In this document: in pieces, positions 9,679-19,300 of the stretch
Layout: every line of letters begins with the position of its first letter
Numbering within the stretch: position 1 is the first letter of the stretch
Assembly (NCBI RefSeq): GCF_004352855.1
Contig: NZ_SJSC01000001.1
Location: 186,001-250,000 of the forward strand
Direction of reading: 5' to 3'
Origin: Marinomonas sp. KMM3893
Lineage (GTDB): Bacteria > Pseudomonadota > Gammaproteobacteria > Pseudomonadales > Marinomonadaceae
Length of the DNA: 64,000 nucleotides
Made by a program: the position numbers and the translations under genes
The notes under the pieces: model-generated
What the model was told of the DNA's origin: nothing
What the model saw: only the letters and a program-made list of their open reading frames with translations
Databases searched by the model: none

Positions 9679-9707
9679 CTGTTTGAAACGCTTGTTTTCT
9701 CTATAAT
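9679..9707 (+). promoter_or_regulatory. Probable sigma-70 promoter of the 106-aa gene
   Basis: A perfect -10 box TATAAT lies at 9702-9707. A weak -35 (CTGTTT, 9679-9684) is 17 bases upstream. The ATG of the next gene lies 53 bases downstream of the -10 box. Confidence 0.5.
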
Positions 9708-9760
9708 AGCCCGCACTGAATCGTTCATTTGGCGCTATCTGAAATGGATAAGAGACAACA

Positions 9761-10081
9761 ATGAAAACACTAGCTTACGTTCGCTGCTTTTGGTCTGGTA
9801 CTCTGTATTTAACCAATGGCTTAGCCATGCCCATTCATTGCACACATATTTCAGCACAGACTATTGAAGTGGAAGCACCTTCAGGGCTACAAGGCTCTAA
9901 GATGGTAAAGTTGGAATTGAATGCAATACACGAAGGAAACACCGCCCTAGTAAAAATCTTAGGGGACCCTATTTTGGACGTGTTCAACGAACACAATAAA
10001 CACTACATCAAGCTGCAATTTCACTCGATCTCAGAAAAAGACCTCAGCTTTATCAAAACGTTCGTGGCAGCGCACGAATAG
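9761..10081 (+). CDS. Small hypothetical protein, possibly PilZ-like
   Basis: This 106-aa protein was not firmly recognised. The start has a good AAGAGA ribosome site and an upstream TATAAT box. The pattern of alternating beta strands (IHCTHISAQTIEVEAPSG, MVKLELNAIHEG, YIKLQFHSISEKDLSFIKTFV) resembles a small PilZ-like barrel. The final segment is like the C-terminal strand-helix of PilZ proteins. However, the RxxxR and DxSxxG motifs needed for cyclic di-GMP binding are missing. If it is a PilZ relative it is probably a non-binding type. It is a monocistronic unit closed by a hairpin terminator. Confidence 0.55.
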   Translation: MKTLAYVRCFWSGTLYLTNGLAMPIHCTHISAQTIEVEAPSGLQGSKMVKLELNAIHEGNTALVKILGDPILDVFNEHNKHYIKLQFHSISEKDLSFIKTFVAAHE

Positions 10082-10090
10082 GACAAGACA

Positions 10091-10123
10091 ATGTGATTAC
10101 CCAGGACAACGGGTAATCACATT
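10091..10123 (+). terminator. Hairpin terminator after the 106-aa gene
   Basis: Nearly perfect arms TGTGATTACCC and GGGTAATCACA flank a short loop, 10 bases after the stop codon. The T-run is short (TTTCACT). Confidence 0.6.
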
Positions 10124-10194
10124 TCACTCAGTCATAGCGCATCATGCACAGCGACTCATGCACAATGACTGGGCGAGTCATTAAACAGCAAAAA

Positions 10195-10461
10195 TTACTT
10201 TTCTGCTTTTTCGTCTGCGACTTTATCTTCGGCTTTTTTCACGCGGATTTTGTTGCCGTCTAGGTCGATGCCATTAAGCGCTTTAATCGCCACTTTTACT
10301 TCGCCTACTTTTGGCATTTCAATAAACGCAAAACCTTTCGATTCGCCCGTTTCTTTGTCCATCACCAAGGTACAAGATTGCAAGGTACCGTGAGCAGAAA
10401 ATAGTTTATGCAGTTCTTCTTCTGTGGTGTTACGCGCTAGGTTTCGTACTAAAATTTTCAT
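10195..10461 (-). CDS. RRM-type RNA-binding protein
   Basis: This small single-domain RNA-recognition-motif protein (88 aa) is of the kind found in cyanobacteria and many proteobacteria. RNP2 is seen as ILVRNL near residue 3 and RNP1 as KGFAFIEM near residue 43. The beta-alpha-beta order of one RRM is complete, and a short Lys/Glu/Asp-rich tail follows. The start was placed at the ATG at 10461, because the open frame further upstream (to 10560) adds 33 residues that do not fit the family and overlap a terminator. It probably binds single-stranded RNA in the cytoplasm; the target cannot be told from sequence. Confidence 0.88.
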   Translation of the reverse strand: MKILVRNLARNTTEEELHKLFSAHGTLQSCTLVMDKETGESKGFAFIEMPKVGEVKVAIKALNGIDLDGNKIRVKKAEDKVADEKAEK

Positions 10462-10534
10462 AGGTTTCTCATCTTTATGTAATCTGTCTTTCAATGACGC
10501 AAGGTTAACACGCCAGAGAGAAGAGCGAGCAATA

Positions 10535-10570
10535 AAAAAGGCACGAGAAGGGCTTCCCATGCCTTTTTCT
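10535..10570 (-). terminator. Terminator after the nucleoside hydrolase gene
   Basis: Arms AAAAAGGCA and TGCCTTTTT flank a loop with further pairing potential (AGAAGGGCTTCCC). On the minus strand it lies 20 bases after the nucleoside hydrolase stop codon and ends the ribokinase-hydrolase unit. Confidence 0.7.
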
Positions 10571-10589
10571 TATTCTTAAAACACCTGAA

Positions 10590-11531
10590 TTAAGAAAGTG
10601 TTGTTTCAAATAACGTCAGTAGGCGGTCGCTGTCTACTTCCATGCAGACTTGCGTCATTGGCACATCGTTCCAATGCGGTTCTGGAAACGTCATCCCTTG
10701 TGGCGCAAAAATAGTTTGGCCAATACCAATGCCTTCACACGCCACTCGCACGGCCCCTAATTCAACCCCAAAAATGCTTGGGTCCATAGCGTAAGCGATG
10801 GTTGAAGCATCGTGGAAATAACAGCCATTCATATCAAAACGGCTGCTGTAGAAATTAATGTAATGCTGAGCACAATCGTAAAGGAACCCCCCTTCTTCTG
10901 GGTTAGCCTGTTTAATACGCTCTAACACAGTATTATCAAGCAACACTTGGTGCGTGACATCAAGGCCTATCATGGTCACTTGCCAAGCCGCGGTAAAGAC
11001 AGCATCTGCGGCGTGTGGGTCATTCATAATATTGGCTTCAGCAACGGGGGACACATTGCCGTATTCAATGGCAGTGCCGCCCATTAGAATCACTTCGTCG
11101 ACAAGATTCGCCACTTCTGGATCAAGCTCTAGCGCTTTGGCAAGGTTACCCAACGGCCCCAAGGCAATAATGGTCACTTCACCTGGGTAGGCTCGTACCG
11201 TATCGACAATAAACTGAGCCGCGCTTTTATCAATCGCTTTGCCCTTTGGCGCAGGCCAATTAATGTTACCAAAGCCATCTGCACCATGAACGAAGTCTGG
11301 GTGTGGGCGTGGCGCAATCGTAAACGGAACGGCAACGCCTTGTGCAACGGGCACATCGACTTTCGCAATTTCGGTCAAGGTAATGGCATTTTGTGTCGCC
11401 AATTCAACCGGCACATTACCAAAGGTTGTGGTCAACCCCAGCACATCTAATTGTGGTGCTTGAAAGGCAAAAAAGATCGCCATAGCATCATCAATGCCGG
11501 GATCTGTATCAATAATAATTTTACGAGCCAT
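10590..11531 (-). CDS. Ribonucleoside hydrolase (IU-nucleoside N-ribohydrolase family)
   Basis: The enzyme hydrolyses the N-glycosidic bond of ribonucleosides to give base and ribose. The 313-aa length is typical. The Ca2+-binding Asp cluster is at the N-terminus (IIDTDPGIDDAMAIFFA). Substrate-binding motifs follow (EANIMNDPHAADAVF), with the catalytic His-Asp pair in FHDASTIAYAMDP. A GAGGAAG ribosome site precedes the ATG. It lies 21 bases after the ribokinase gene, so the freed ribose would be phosphorylated by the neighbour. E. coli RihA, RihB and RihC are the closest named relatives, but the sequence alone does not say which. No nucleoside transporter is adjacent. Confidence 0.93.
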   Translation of the reverse strand: MARKIIIDTDPGIDDAMAIFFAFQAPQLDVLGLTTTFGNVPVELATQNAITLTEIAKVDVPVAQGVAVPFTIAPRPHPDFVHGADGFGNINWPAPKGKAIDKSAAQFIVDTVRAYPGEVTIIALGPLGNLAKALELDPEVANLVDEVILMGGTAIEYGNVSPVAEANIMNDPHAADAVFTAAWQVTMIGLDVTHQVLLDNTVLERIKQANPEEGGFLYDCAQHYINFYSSRFDMNGCYFHDASTIAYAMDPSIFGVELGAVRVACEGIGIGQTIFAPQGMTFPEPHWNDVPMTQVCMEVDSDRLLTLFETTLS

Positions 11532-11552
11532 ATTCGACTTCCTCTTTATAAA

Positions 11553-12464
11553 CTAAGCCTGTTTGGCTAAAAATTCTGTAACGTCGGCACTGCTTGGAAT
11601 GGCGGATGCCGCACCCATTTTGGTAACACAAAGCGCAGAGGCCGCACAGGCACGCTTTAGTGCGACTGTCATGTCTTCGTTATTCATTAATGAAGACAAG
11701 CAATAACCAATAAAGGTATCCCCTGCCGCCGTGGTGTCTACCGCTTCCACAGAAAAGGCCTCGACAAAAAGGCTCTCCATTCGCTGACCCGCTTCTTGCT
11801 TTGGAAAATACCGCACTCCCGCTTTGCCCAAGGTCATCAATACGGATAAGTCTGGGTAGGCTGTGGGCAAGGTTTGGCTTGCGGTTTCAATATCACAGAC
11901 GCCAAGAAGGTCCATGGCTTCCACTTCATTCACAATCAGTAGATCAACCGATGGCAATACTTTTTTGGTCAATTCTGCGTCCATTGGCGCTGGGTTAAAC
12001 GCCACTTTTAGTCCATGAGCCTGCGCTTGCTTCATGGTGTATTCGATTTGATTGGTTTCGTTTTGCAACAACACCCAATCTCCAGCGTTGGCTTGGGTTA
12101 GCACGTCATCAACCTGCTCTGACGTCAATGCGTGGTTAGCACCTTGAAACAGTATGATGGCGTTTTCTGCTTCTGCATTTAACTGAATAATGGCGTGGCC
12201 GGTAGGAACATCCATTGTCGCAATGAGCTTGGTGTCCACACCCAAGGCAGACAATTGATCCAATACCGCTTGATCACTGTGATGTATCGCCCCTACGTGC
12301 TTTACCTCTGCTCCTGCTTTGGCCAAAGCGACGGATTGGTTCGCGCCTTTTCCACCCAATAAACACTGATAGCTTTTCGATGCCATGGTTTCACCAGGAC
12401 GCACGAAATGATCCACCTGATAAAGGTGATCTAAATTAATCGAACCAAAGTTATAAATTGTCAT
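11553..12464 (-). CDS. rbsK: Ribokinase
   Basis: Ribokinase phosphorylates D-ribose to ribose 5-phosphate with ATP. It belongs to the PfkB family: the N-terminal GSINLDHLYQVDHFVRPGET, the Gly-rich LLGGKGANQSVALAKAGA, and the catalytic-base signature DTTAAGDTFIGYCL near the C-terminus are all visible. The start is taken as the ATG at 12464 (303 aa), which has an AAGAAG ribosome site. The open frame continues 20 codons upstream but with no family similarity. It is the first gene of a two-gene unit with nucleoside hydrolase. A related sugar kinase specific for another pentose or nucleoside is possible, but ribose fits the context. Confidence 0.88.
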   Translation of the reverse strand: MTIYNFGSINLDHLYQVDHFVRPGETMASKSYQCLLGGKGANQSVALAKAGAEVKHVGAIHHSDQAVLDQLSALGVDTKLIATMDVPTGHAIIQLNAEAENAIILFQGANHALTSEQVDDVLTQANAGDWVLLQNETNQIEYTMKQAQAHGLKVAFNPAPMDAELTKKVLPSVDLLIVNEVEAMDLLGVCDIETASQTLPTAYPDLSVLMTLGKAGVRYFPKQEAGQRMESLFVEAFSVEAVDTTAAGDTFIGYCLSSLMNNEDMTVALKRACAASALCVTKMGAASAIPSSADVTEFLAKQA

Positions 12465-12660
12465 AATTACTCTTCTTTTAAGATAACGCCCACACCCCAT
12501 ACTTAGCGGCGACAACGCACTCAAGAATACACTCGCTATCGATGCAGAATGAAAACGACAGCATGAAAAACCAATCGTTAATCAAAACATTTTTTTTCGT
12601 TTATTCAAATAGAAAAATATCTGACCGATTGTAAAAACTTCGATGAAAAGATAAAAAAAA

Positions 12661-12692
12661 CGCCTCATCTGGTTAAAAATGAGGCGTTTTTT
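12661..12692 (-). terminator. Terminator after argG (can work in both directions)
   Basis: Perfect 8-bp arms CGCCTCAT (12661-12668) and ATGAGGCG (12679-12686) are followed by a T-run on the plus strand and by an A-run upstream, which is a T-run on the minus strand. It lies 16 bases beyond the argG stop codon. Confidence 0.85.
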
Positions 12693-12707
12693 AGAAAAAG
12701 GACGCTG

Positions 12708-13937
12708 TTACTTTTTATCTAAAAAGCCACGGCCTTTTTGAGCGGCAATGCGCATGCGCAAAGCATTCAATTTGATGAAGCCTGCTGCGTCTTTTTGATC
12801 GTAAGCACCCGCATCGTCTTCGAAAGTCGCAATAGAGCTATCGAACAAGCTGTTTGGAGATTGACGACCAACCACTGTAATGTTGCCTTTGTAAAGCTTA
12901 AGACGAACAGTACCGCTAACGTGCTCTTGTGATGTATCGATCAAGGCTTGCATCATACGACGCTCTTCTGACCACCAAAAACCGTTGTAGATGATTTTTG
13001 CGTAACGCGGCATCATCTCATCTTTCAAATGCATCGCTTCACGATCCAAGGTGATAGATTCAATCGCGCGATGCGCCTTCATCATGATGGTGCCGCCAGG
13101 TGTTTCGTAACAACCACGCGCTTTCATACCAACAAAACGGTTTTCTACGATATCAACACGGCCAATACCATTCGCGCCACCAATCTTGTTCAATGTTTCC
13201 AAGATAGTCGCTGGTGACATGGCTTCACCGTTAATAGAAACTGGGTCGCCTTTTTCGTAACCGATTTCGATGTATGTCGCTTCGTTTGGCGCGTCTTCTG
13301 GAGACACAGACCAACGCCACATGTCGTCTTCTGGCTCAGTCCACGGATCTTCTAACTGGTCACCTTCAAAAGAGATGTGCAGTAAGTTGGCATCCATAGA
13401 GTAAGGTGATTTTTTCTTCTTAGTTGAGAAATCAACTGGGATTTTGTGTTTTTCACAGTACGCCATCAAGGTTTCACGGGACGTAAGATCCCATTCACGC
13501 CAAGGAGCGATCACTTTAACGCCTGGTTTTAGCGCGTAAGCACCCAACTCAAAACGTACTTGGTCGTTACCTTTACCGGTTGCGCCGTGTGAAATGGCAT
13601 CAGCACCGGTTTCGTTTGCGATTTCGATCAAACGTTTCGCAATCAAAGGACGAGCGATAGACGTACCTAGTAGGTATTCGCCTTCATAAATAGTGTTAGC
13701 GCGGAACATTGGGAATACGAAGTCGCGGACAAACTCTTCGCGTAAATCTTCGATGTAGATTTCCTTAATACCCAACGCTTGAGCTTTCGCGCGAGCTGGT
13801 TCAACTTCTTCACCCTGACCCAAATCAGCGGTAAAGGTAACCACTTCACAATTATACTCTTCTTGAAGCCACTTCACGATTACGGAAGTATCCAGGCCGC
13901 CAGAATAGGCAAGCACTACCTTCTTCACGTCAGACAT
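12708..13937 (-). CDS. argG: Argininosuccinate synthase
   Basis: ArgG joins citrulline and aspartate with ATP to make argininosuccinate, the penultimate step of arginine synthesis. The 409-aa protein is of the shorter, common bacterial type. The ATP pyrophosphatase P-loop is [11 protein letters not shown] at the N-terminus. Further signatures are [30 protein letters not shown] and [18 protein letters not shown]. The start was set at the ATG at 13937, which has a GAGGAGAA ribosome site and gives the canonical [11 protein letters not shown] opening. The neighbour motY, and rnt further on, match the Pseudomonas argG-motY-(pyrC)-rnt order. Confidence 0.97.
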   Translation of the reverse strand: MSDVKKVVLAYSGGLDTSVIVKWLQEEYNCEVVTFTADLGQGEEVEPARAKAQALGIKEIYIEDLREEFVRDFVFPMFRANTIYEGEYLLGTSIARPLIAKRLIEIANETGADAISHGATGKGNDQVRFELGAYALKPGVKVIAPWREWDLTSRETLMAYCEKHKIPVDFSTKKKKSPYSMDANLLHISFEGDQLEDPWTEPEDDMWRWSVSPEDAPNEATYIEIGYEKGDPVSINGEAMSPATILETLNKIGGANGIGRVDIVENRFVGMKARGCYETPGGTIMMKAHRAIESITLDREAMHLKDEMMPRYAKIIYNGFWWSEERRMMQALIDTSQEHVSGTVRLKLYKGNITVVGRQSPNSLFDSSIATFEDDAGAYDQKDAAGFIKLNALRMRIAAQKGRGFLDKK

Positions 13938-14017
13938 TATCTCTATTCTCCTCAACGAGATCGCGCTCCCACACCAATACTTTAAAACCAGTACATGGCG
14001 GCGCAAATAAATTAAAA

Positions 14018-14050
14018 AAAGGGGCGTTTAGTTTAAGATTTCGCCCCTTT
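14018..14050 (-). terminator. Hairpin with T-run in the argG leader
   Basis: Arms AAAGGGGCG and CGCCCCTTT flank a 15-base loop, followed on the minus strand by a run of seven Ts. It lies about 80 bases before the argG start codon and just after the motY terminator. It is either a second tandem terminator or a transcriptional attenuator in the argG leader. Confidence 0.65.
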
Positions 14051-14062
14051 CATAGCAAGCAA

Positions 14063-14105
14063 AAAGCCCCTAACCATGAGGATAATTGCATGATTACAGG
14101 GGCTT
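14063..14105 (-). terminator. Terminator after motY
   Basis: Arms AAAGCCCC and GGGGCTTT (minus strand) are followed by a T-run. It is located 43 bases after the motY stop codon. Confidence 0.7.
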
Positions 14106-14147
14106 TCTGGTATTTATACGGATTGTGGCTAGCGTCAAGCCTTGCTC

Positions 14148-15035
14148 TTAGCTGTCATTGATTTTTTCTAAACGAATTGTGACACGTCGATTTCGGTCCC
14201 GACCTTTAGCCGAATTGTTGCTTACTGCAGGATAACGATCCCCATGATAACGTGAAATGATCTTATCCACGGGCACGCCTTTTTTCAGCAAATAGGCGGT
14301 GACCTTTTCGGCTCTTTCCTTGGACAGCTCACGGTTATCACGACGCGATCCTATATTATCCGAGTGACCGTCAATGTAAATGTATTGCACTGTTGGGTCA
14401 TTGGACACATACAGCGCCACCAAATCTAAACGTCGCTTTGTACCCTCGGTTAAGTCCGCATGACCAGTCGGAAACAAGGCTGCCGTTCGCGCAATTTGAT
14501 CATAATTCACCGGCAACAAGGACGACAAACAACGGCGAAATTCATTATAAGCAGGCGCAAAATTAATATTCGATAAACTCACCTCAACGGTTTCCCGTCG
14601 ATTTTCCCAAGCAGTACCAGCCACCGCAGGCTGTCGCCCTCGATCCAAACTGGTGAGCATTTTTTCTGCAACGCGTCCTCCGACTTCCACCGTTAGACCA
14701 TAACCTGGGTAAGGCAATATATCGAGCGTCTCTGGCTTGATACCAGGCGACCAGTTAGGAGCTTGAGAAATAATATAGACCTGACCTGGACCTAGCTTTT
14801 CATTTTCTGGCTTGAGCACAAACTTCATCGGCTCACCGGCTTCTTTGATAAAATGCCCTTCCCCATAGTTAGGCACCGGATGCGTCAAACTGCAGGAAAA
14901 AATATTCCCTGATAAAAGCCACTTTGAATCCGTTATATCCGACTGGTAATGGGTCAATGCACTCGCCTGACTAACAGGCAAAAGAGTCCCTAAGACAAAA
15001 AAACTACGAATTATCAGTTGTTGGGTAATTCCCAT
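14148..15035 (-). CDS. motY: Flagellar T-ring protein MotY (OmpA-domain)
   Basis: MotY forms part of the periplasmic T-ring that anchors the stator around the flagellar basal body, mostly in sodium-driven motors of Vibrio and also in Pseudomonas. A signal peptide is visible (about residues 1-26, ending ASA). The N-terminal MotY domain has the family pattern Ser-x-Trp followed by C-x-L-x-HPVPNYGEG. The C-terminal OmpA-like peptidoglycan-binding domain (about residues 175-290) has IYIDGHSDNIGSRRDNRELS, RAEKVTAYLLKKGVP and KGRDRNRRVTIRL. The 295-aa length fits Vibrio MotY (293 aa). The gene lies between argG and rnt as in Pseudomonas. No flagellar genes are in the window, which is usual for this locus. 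Confidence 0.88.
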   Translation of the reverse strand: MGITQQLIIRSFFVLGTLLPVSQASALTHYQSDITDSKWLLSGNIFSCSLTHPVPNYGEGHFIKEAGEPMKFVLKPENEKLGPGQVYIISQAPNWSPGIKPETLDILPYPGYGLTVEVGGRVAEKMLTSLDRGRQPAVAGTAWENRRETVEVSLSNINFAPAYNEFRRCLSSLLPVNYDQIARTAALFPTGHADLTEGTKRRLDLVALYVSNDPTVQYIYIDGHSDNIGSRRDNRELSKERAEKVTAYLLKKGVPVDKIISRYHGDRYPAVSNNSAKGRDRNRRVTIRLEKINDS

Positions 15036-15129
15036 TTAGAGATCTCGTTCAAGCATTATCAATTGTGTTATCATCCGATCCTATCTACCTAGTCATTCCT
15101 GAGCAAGTGGCAGAATTAAGGACCTTCTT

Positions 15130-15798
15130 TTGTCAAACCATGAAATCAAAGATCGATTCCGCGGCTTCCTACCGATTGTTATCGACGTAGAAACCGCAGG
15201 CTTTAATCAAAAAACCGATGCATTACTAGAAATCGCCGCGAGCATCCTCAGAATGGATGAAAATGGCGACCTTTTTATTCACGAAACCTTGGAGTTTCTG
15301 GTCAAACCTTTTGAAGGCGCAAACCTAGAAAAAGCCGCCTTGGATTTTACCGGTATAGACCCATTTGATCCAGAAAGAGCGCACATTGAAGAAAGTGATG
15401 CTATCACGCAAATCTTCACTAAAGTACGCAAAGAATTAAAATCGGTTGGTTGTAAACGCGCTATTCTAGTGGGTCACAACGCTGCTTTCGATCATGGCTT
15501 TTTAAATGCGGCCATTGAACGTGCGGACATAAAGCGCAACCCATTCCACCCCTTCTCCAGTTTTGACACCGCCAGCCTAGCCGGCTTGGTATTCGGTCAA
15601 ACCGTGTTGGCAAAAGCCTGTGAAGCGGCGGCGATTCCGTTCAGTAATGCAGAAGCGCATTCAGCAAAATACGACACGGAAAAAACCGCAGAATTATTTT
15701 GTGAAATGGTAAATCGCTTGAAACGTTTAGGCGGTTGGCCCCTCGTTGAGCCTGAAATGGAAGAGTCCATGGAGGCGATTTTTAACGCGGGCAAATAA
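15130..15798 (+). CDS. rnt: Ribonuclease T
   Basis: RNase T is a DEDDh-type 3'-5' exoribonuclease that trims the 3' ends of tRNAs and other stable RNAs and acts in tRNA CCA end turnover. The catalytic residues are visible as [11 protein letters not shown] (ExoI), [11 protein letters not shown] (ExoII) and [15 protein letters not shown] (ExoIII with the His and Asp). The length is 222 aa (E. coli 215 aa). The start appears to be TTG at 15130, because an AAGGA ribosome site is placed about 7 bases upstream and no ATG precedes the conserved region. The gene is divergent from motY. Confidence 0.95.
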   Translation: MSNHEIKDRFRGFLPIVIDVETAGFNQKTDALLEIAASILRMDENGDLFIHETLEFLVKPFEGANLEKAALDFTGIDPFDPERAHIEESDAITQIFTKVRKELKSVGCKRAILVGHNAAFDHGFLNAAIERADIKRNPFHPFSSFDTASLAGLVFGQTVLAKACEAAAIPFSNAEAHSAKYDTEKTAELFCEMVNRLKRLGGWPLVEPEMEESMEAIFNAGK

Positions 15799-15820
15799 CG
15801 CAAAATATCTTTTCTTTAAG

Positions 15821-15860
15821 CGTCAATCGGGATTCTGGCTCAGCCGACCCCGTTTGACGG
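15821..15860 (+). terminator. Hairpin after rnt
   Basis: Arms CGTCAATCGGG and CCCGTTTGACG, with one mismatch, flank a 17-base loop, 22 bases after the stop codon. Only a short T-run follows. Confidence 0.5.
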
Positions 15861-15961
15861 CTTTACCTCAACAATTTGTTACGTCTAGTCAGTAAAGTGC
15901 AAAGCGACTAGCATTAGCAGCCAAAGCAACGTTAGAATAATTTTCAACGTGACGCACAATC

Positions 15962-16357
15962 ATGGGCGATGATATGCAAGGAAAACGAATTTTTTTCATT
16001 ATTTTAGGCTGGTTTTCGCTCATCACTGGCATCATAGGGATTTTTCTTCCTTTGTTACCCACCACCCCTCTCGTGCTGCTTGCCGCATGGTGCTTTTCAA
16101 AATCCTCTGAGCGTTTTCATACTTGGCTGATTGAGCACAAATACTTCGGCCCAATACTTCGTGATTGGCAGTCTTCCGATGGCATCCCCAAACGCACGAG
16201 AAACCGAGCCATACTATTTATGTGGCTTGGCATGACAATATCTATCATTATTGTAGGACGGTTCTGGGCAACGCTTTGTTTAATCATTATAGGGTTGGCT
16301 GTGAGCATCTATCTGCTGCGTATGCCAACACGACCAGACCCAGAGAAATCCACCTAA
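15962..16357 (+). CDS. DUF454 (YbaN-like) inner-membrane protein
   Basis: This is a small integral membrane protein of the DUF454/YbaN family, function unknown. The 131-aa sequence has the family opening LGWFSLITGIIGIFLPLLPTTPL, then LLAAWCFSKSSERFHTWL and the conserved Phe-Gly-Pro-x-Leu-x-Asp-Trp motif. There are about three membrane helices, the last two at IYVAW-like hydrophobic stretches near residues 85-125. A second possible start lies four codons downstream (ATG at 15974), and neither has a strong ribosome site. The next gene starts 36 bases later, so they may be co-transcribed. Confidence 0.85.
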   Translation: MGDDMQGKRIFFIILGWFSLITGIIGIFLPLLPTTPLVLLAAWCFSKSSERFHTWLIEHKYFGPILRDWQSSDGIPKRTRNRAILFMWLGMTISIIIVGRFWATLCLIIIGLAVSIYLLRMPTRPDPEKST

Positions 16358-16393
16358 AACACAACATAACCGCGGGTAAACAGGCAAAATACT

Positions 16394-19300
16394 ATGAAAA
16401 AACCTTGGCGTAATTATCTTATCATTCCAAGCATCAGCCTATTCATTGTTATTTTTGTCACCTGGCTGCTGACGCCAATCATCGGCAAGCACTACCTGGT
16501 CAAATACTTTGCAGAACAAGGTGAAGAAGCCAGTGTGTCTAGCCTGTCGGTAGACTTCTTTCCACCTAAGATCACCTTAAAAGAACTTAACGTGATGGCG
16601 GGTGAACAACAGACACTGGCCCTGAATAAGCTGTCTGTTGGCATTGAAGTTTTCCCCTTGTTTACCAAAAACATCCATGTCACCGACGCCGACATTGATG
16701 GCCTTATCCTCGATATAAAACAACAAAAAGATCAATGGTTTGTGGCCGGTATCGATCTATCTCAATATCAGCAAACAACACCAGAAGAGACAACAGAGAA
16801 GGCAAAAGAAGAAGACACCGACAAGGCATCCTCATGGTCAATCAATGTGCCACGTTTTCGCTTTACCAACAGCGCCGTGCATCTAACACGTCAATTAGCT
16901 GAGCAAAGCAGCCCAACAAAAGACACACTCACCATTAACAATGTGGCCATTGACGACCTCGCCGGACAAGGGCTTGATTGGCAAGGTAAACTAGAACTCA
17001 ACGCGTTACTCAATAGCGCGCAGTTTAGACTGAGCAGTCGCTTCGACTACAACCCGAATACTGCGACAGTGGATCTAACACTGGGTAAGAACCGTCTCCC
17101 TCTGAAAGACTTTGCGCACTTTGTACCTGCGCCTTATCAGCAAGGCAGCGGTGTGATTTCATTGGACGGGAAACTGGCGCTGTCGATTCTTTCCAACGCC
17201 CAATCCTCCTCTTTTTCATTGCATAAATCGACACTGACTATCCGTGCGGATGACCTTGCACTGCCGCTTCAAGACAAGATGTCCGTCAGCACCAAAAACA
17301 CGACACTGGACCTTGCTGATGTCTCTGCGACTTACAACACAGACAACGCCATCTCCGCATCGGGGAAGATAACCCTGTCTAGCCAAGACAGTGCGTTTAC
17401 TCAAGACGAAAACAGCACAGAATATCAAAGCTTGGATCTAAGCTCCGCACTGACCCTTAAGCGCCAACAAAACATCAACGATCTAAAAAGCCAGCAGACA
17501 GACATTCGCCTACAAGGCGTCAACATCCAACAAGATGGCAATCAAGCACAAGTTGGCAAGCTTCAACTCACCCTGGATGACTTGGTTGCTCAAGCCCAAG
17601 ATGACGCCACAGCCCTTCAGTTAACCAGCCATTTGTTAATCAAACTCAGTGATCTCAACGCACAACTGCCTGAAGAACAAACCGCCGCGATCAAGAGTGC
17701 GTCTTTAGCGCTGCCGTTTGAAATCAACAAAACAGCAGAAGGCATCACCGCCAGCACCCCGAAAAGTGATTTCTCTGTCACGGGCCTATCGCTCGCGTTA
17801 ACCTCGTTACTGCTCGACAACGACCATACCGGCATTGAGCTGTCGAATCTCAGCGCAACACAAACATCAGACGAACAGGTGTCTTTAGCACTCAACAGCA
17901 AGGTGTCAAGTAGCGGATTAGCCGCACAACAGGCGGACAATAAGCTGGCATATCAGACGCTCAATTGGAGCAATTCGCTCACCGCGACGCAAAACAAACA
18001 AAGCATTGCCATCCAAAACAGCCAATTTGACTTAGCCATTGGCCACCTAGATGTTGCCAAAAAGGACACCATTCACTCGACCTTAGGCAACACGCAACTG
18101 ACGGCAAAACAGCTTAATATAGACTTAGACGGTGACAAAGCGCCGAACCTAACCGGCACAGGCATCAACCTGCTAAGTAACGCCATGGACAGCCAACTCA
18201 CCCCTGAAAAGCGCGCGGCAGCGTGGGACAGTGCTAATCTGACTAATTTAGATATCACGCAGCAAGGCAATGATTTCGCCGCTACTTTGCAGCAGTTTAT
18301 TATTAACAACCTGGTGGTCTCTGAGCCTATCAATAAAGGTAAAAAGCAGCCGCCACTGGCTACGTTAAGCCATCTAGAAGTAAACCAAGTCAACGCCAAT
18401 CAAGATGGCGCTCAGATAAAAAGCGTGCTCACTAAAAATCTAGTCAGTAATGTGCTGATGGACAAAGAACGCCGTATCAGCAACCTAGTCTTTATTGATG
18501 CTAACCAGCAAACACCGCCTGATGCCACTGTGCCGAAAACCTCGGCGCCAAAAGAAAAAGACGCGAACAACACGCTTGAGAAAACGCCTGGCGCAGCCCA
18601 AGACCCTGCTTTCAAGGCGCCTTACTACGTGATTCTCGGTGCTTTTGACCTTACGGGCACCTCTAGCGTTCATTTGGAGGACAATGGCGTCAAACCGCCA
18701 CTAAAGCGCACACTCGAGATCACCAAGTTATCGCTTAGAAACCTCAATACAAAAGACAAAAAACAAGCGACAACACTTGCCCTTGAAGTGAAAAATGGCA
18801 AATACACCAAACTCAACGGCGACCTAACAATTTGGCCTCTGGCCGATGAGCTAACCATGCAAAGCGAGTTAACAGTATCCCAAGCCGAATTGCCTCCCTA
18901 TTCCCCTTATATAGCGAACGTATTGGGGTATCAAATTGATTCTGGGCAACTGAACCTAGATTTGAAGTTGGACTCACAACAAGGCGAGCTAAGTGGTAAG
19001 AGCCATCTGGTGTTAAAACAATTTGACCTTGGTGGCACCTACGAAAGCGGCTCCGCCATTAAGGCTGGGGTGATTCCTTTGAACATAGCGGTCGGCGCTC
19101 TCAAAGACAGCAATAACAACATCGACCTAGATATTCCTTTATCAGGCAACATTGATAGCCCTTCTTTTGGCTGGAGCGACTTCCTCTTTATACCAGTGAA
19201 AAAAGCCTTATTCCAAGCTTCAAGCAGCTACCTGCTGCAAACCTTTGTGCCTTACGCCAACGTCATCACAGTGGCGCAATTCGCCAGTGATCAATTGCTA

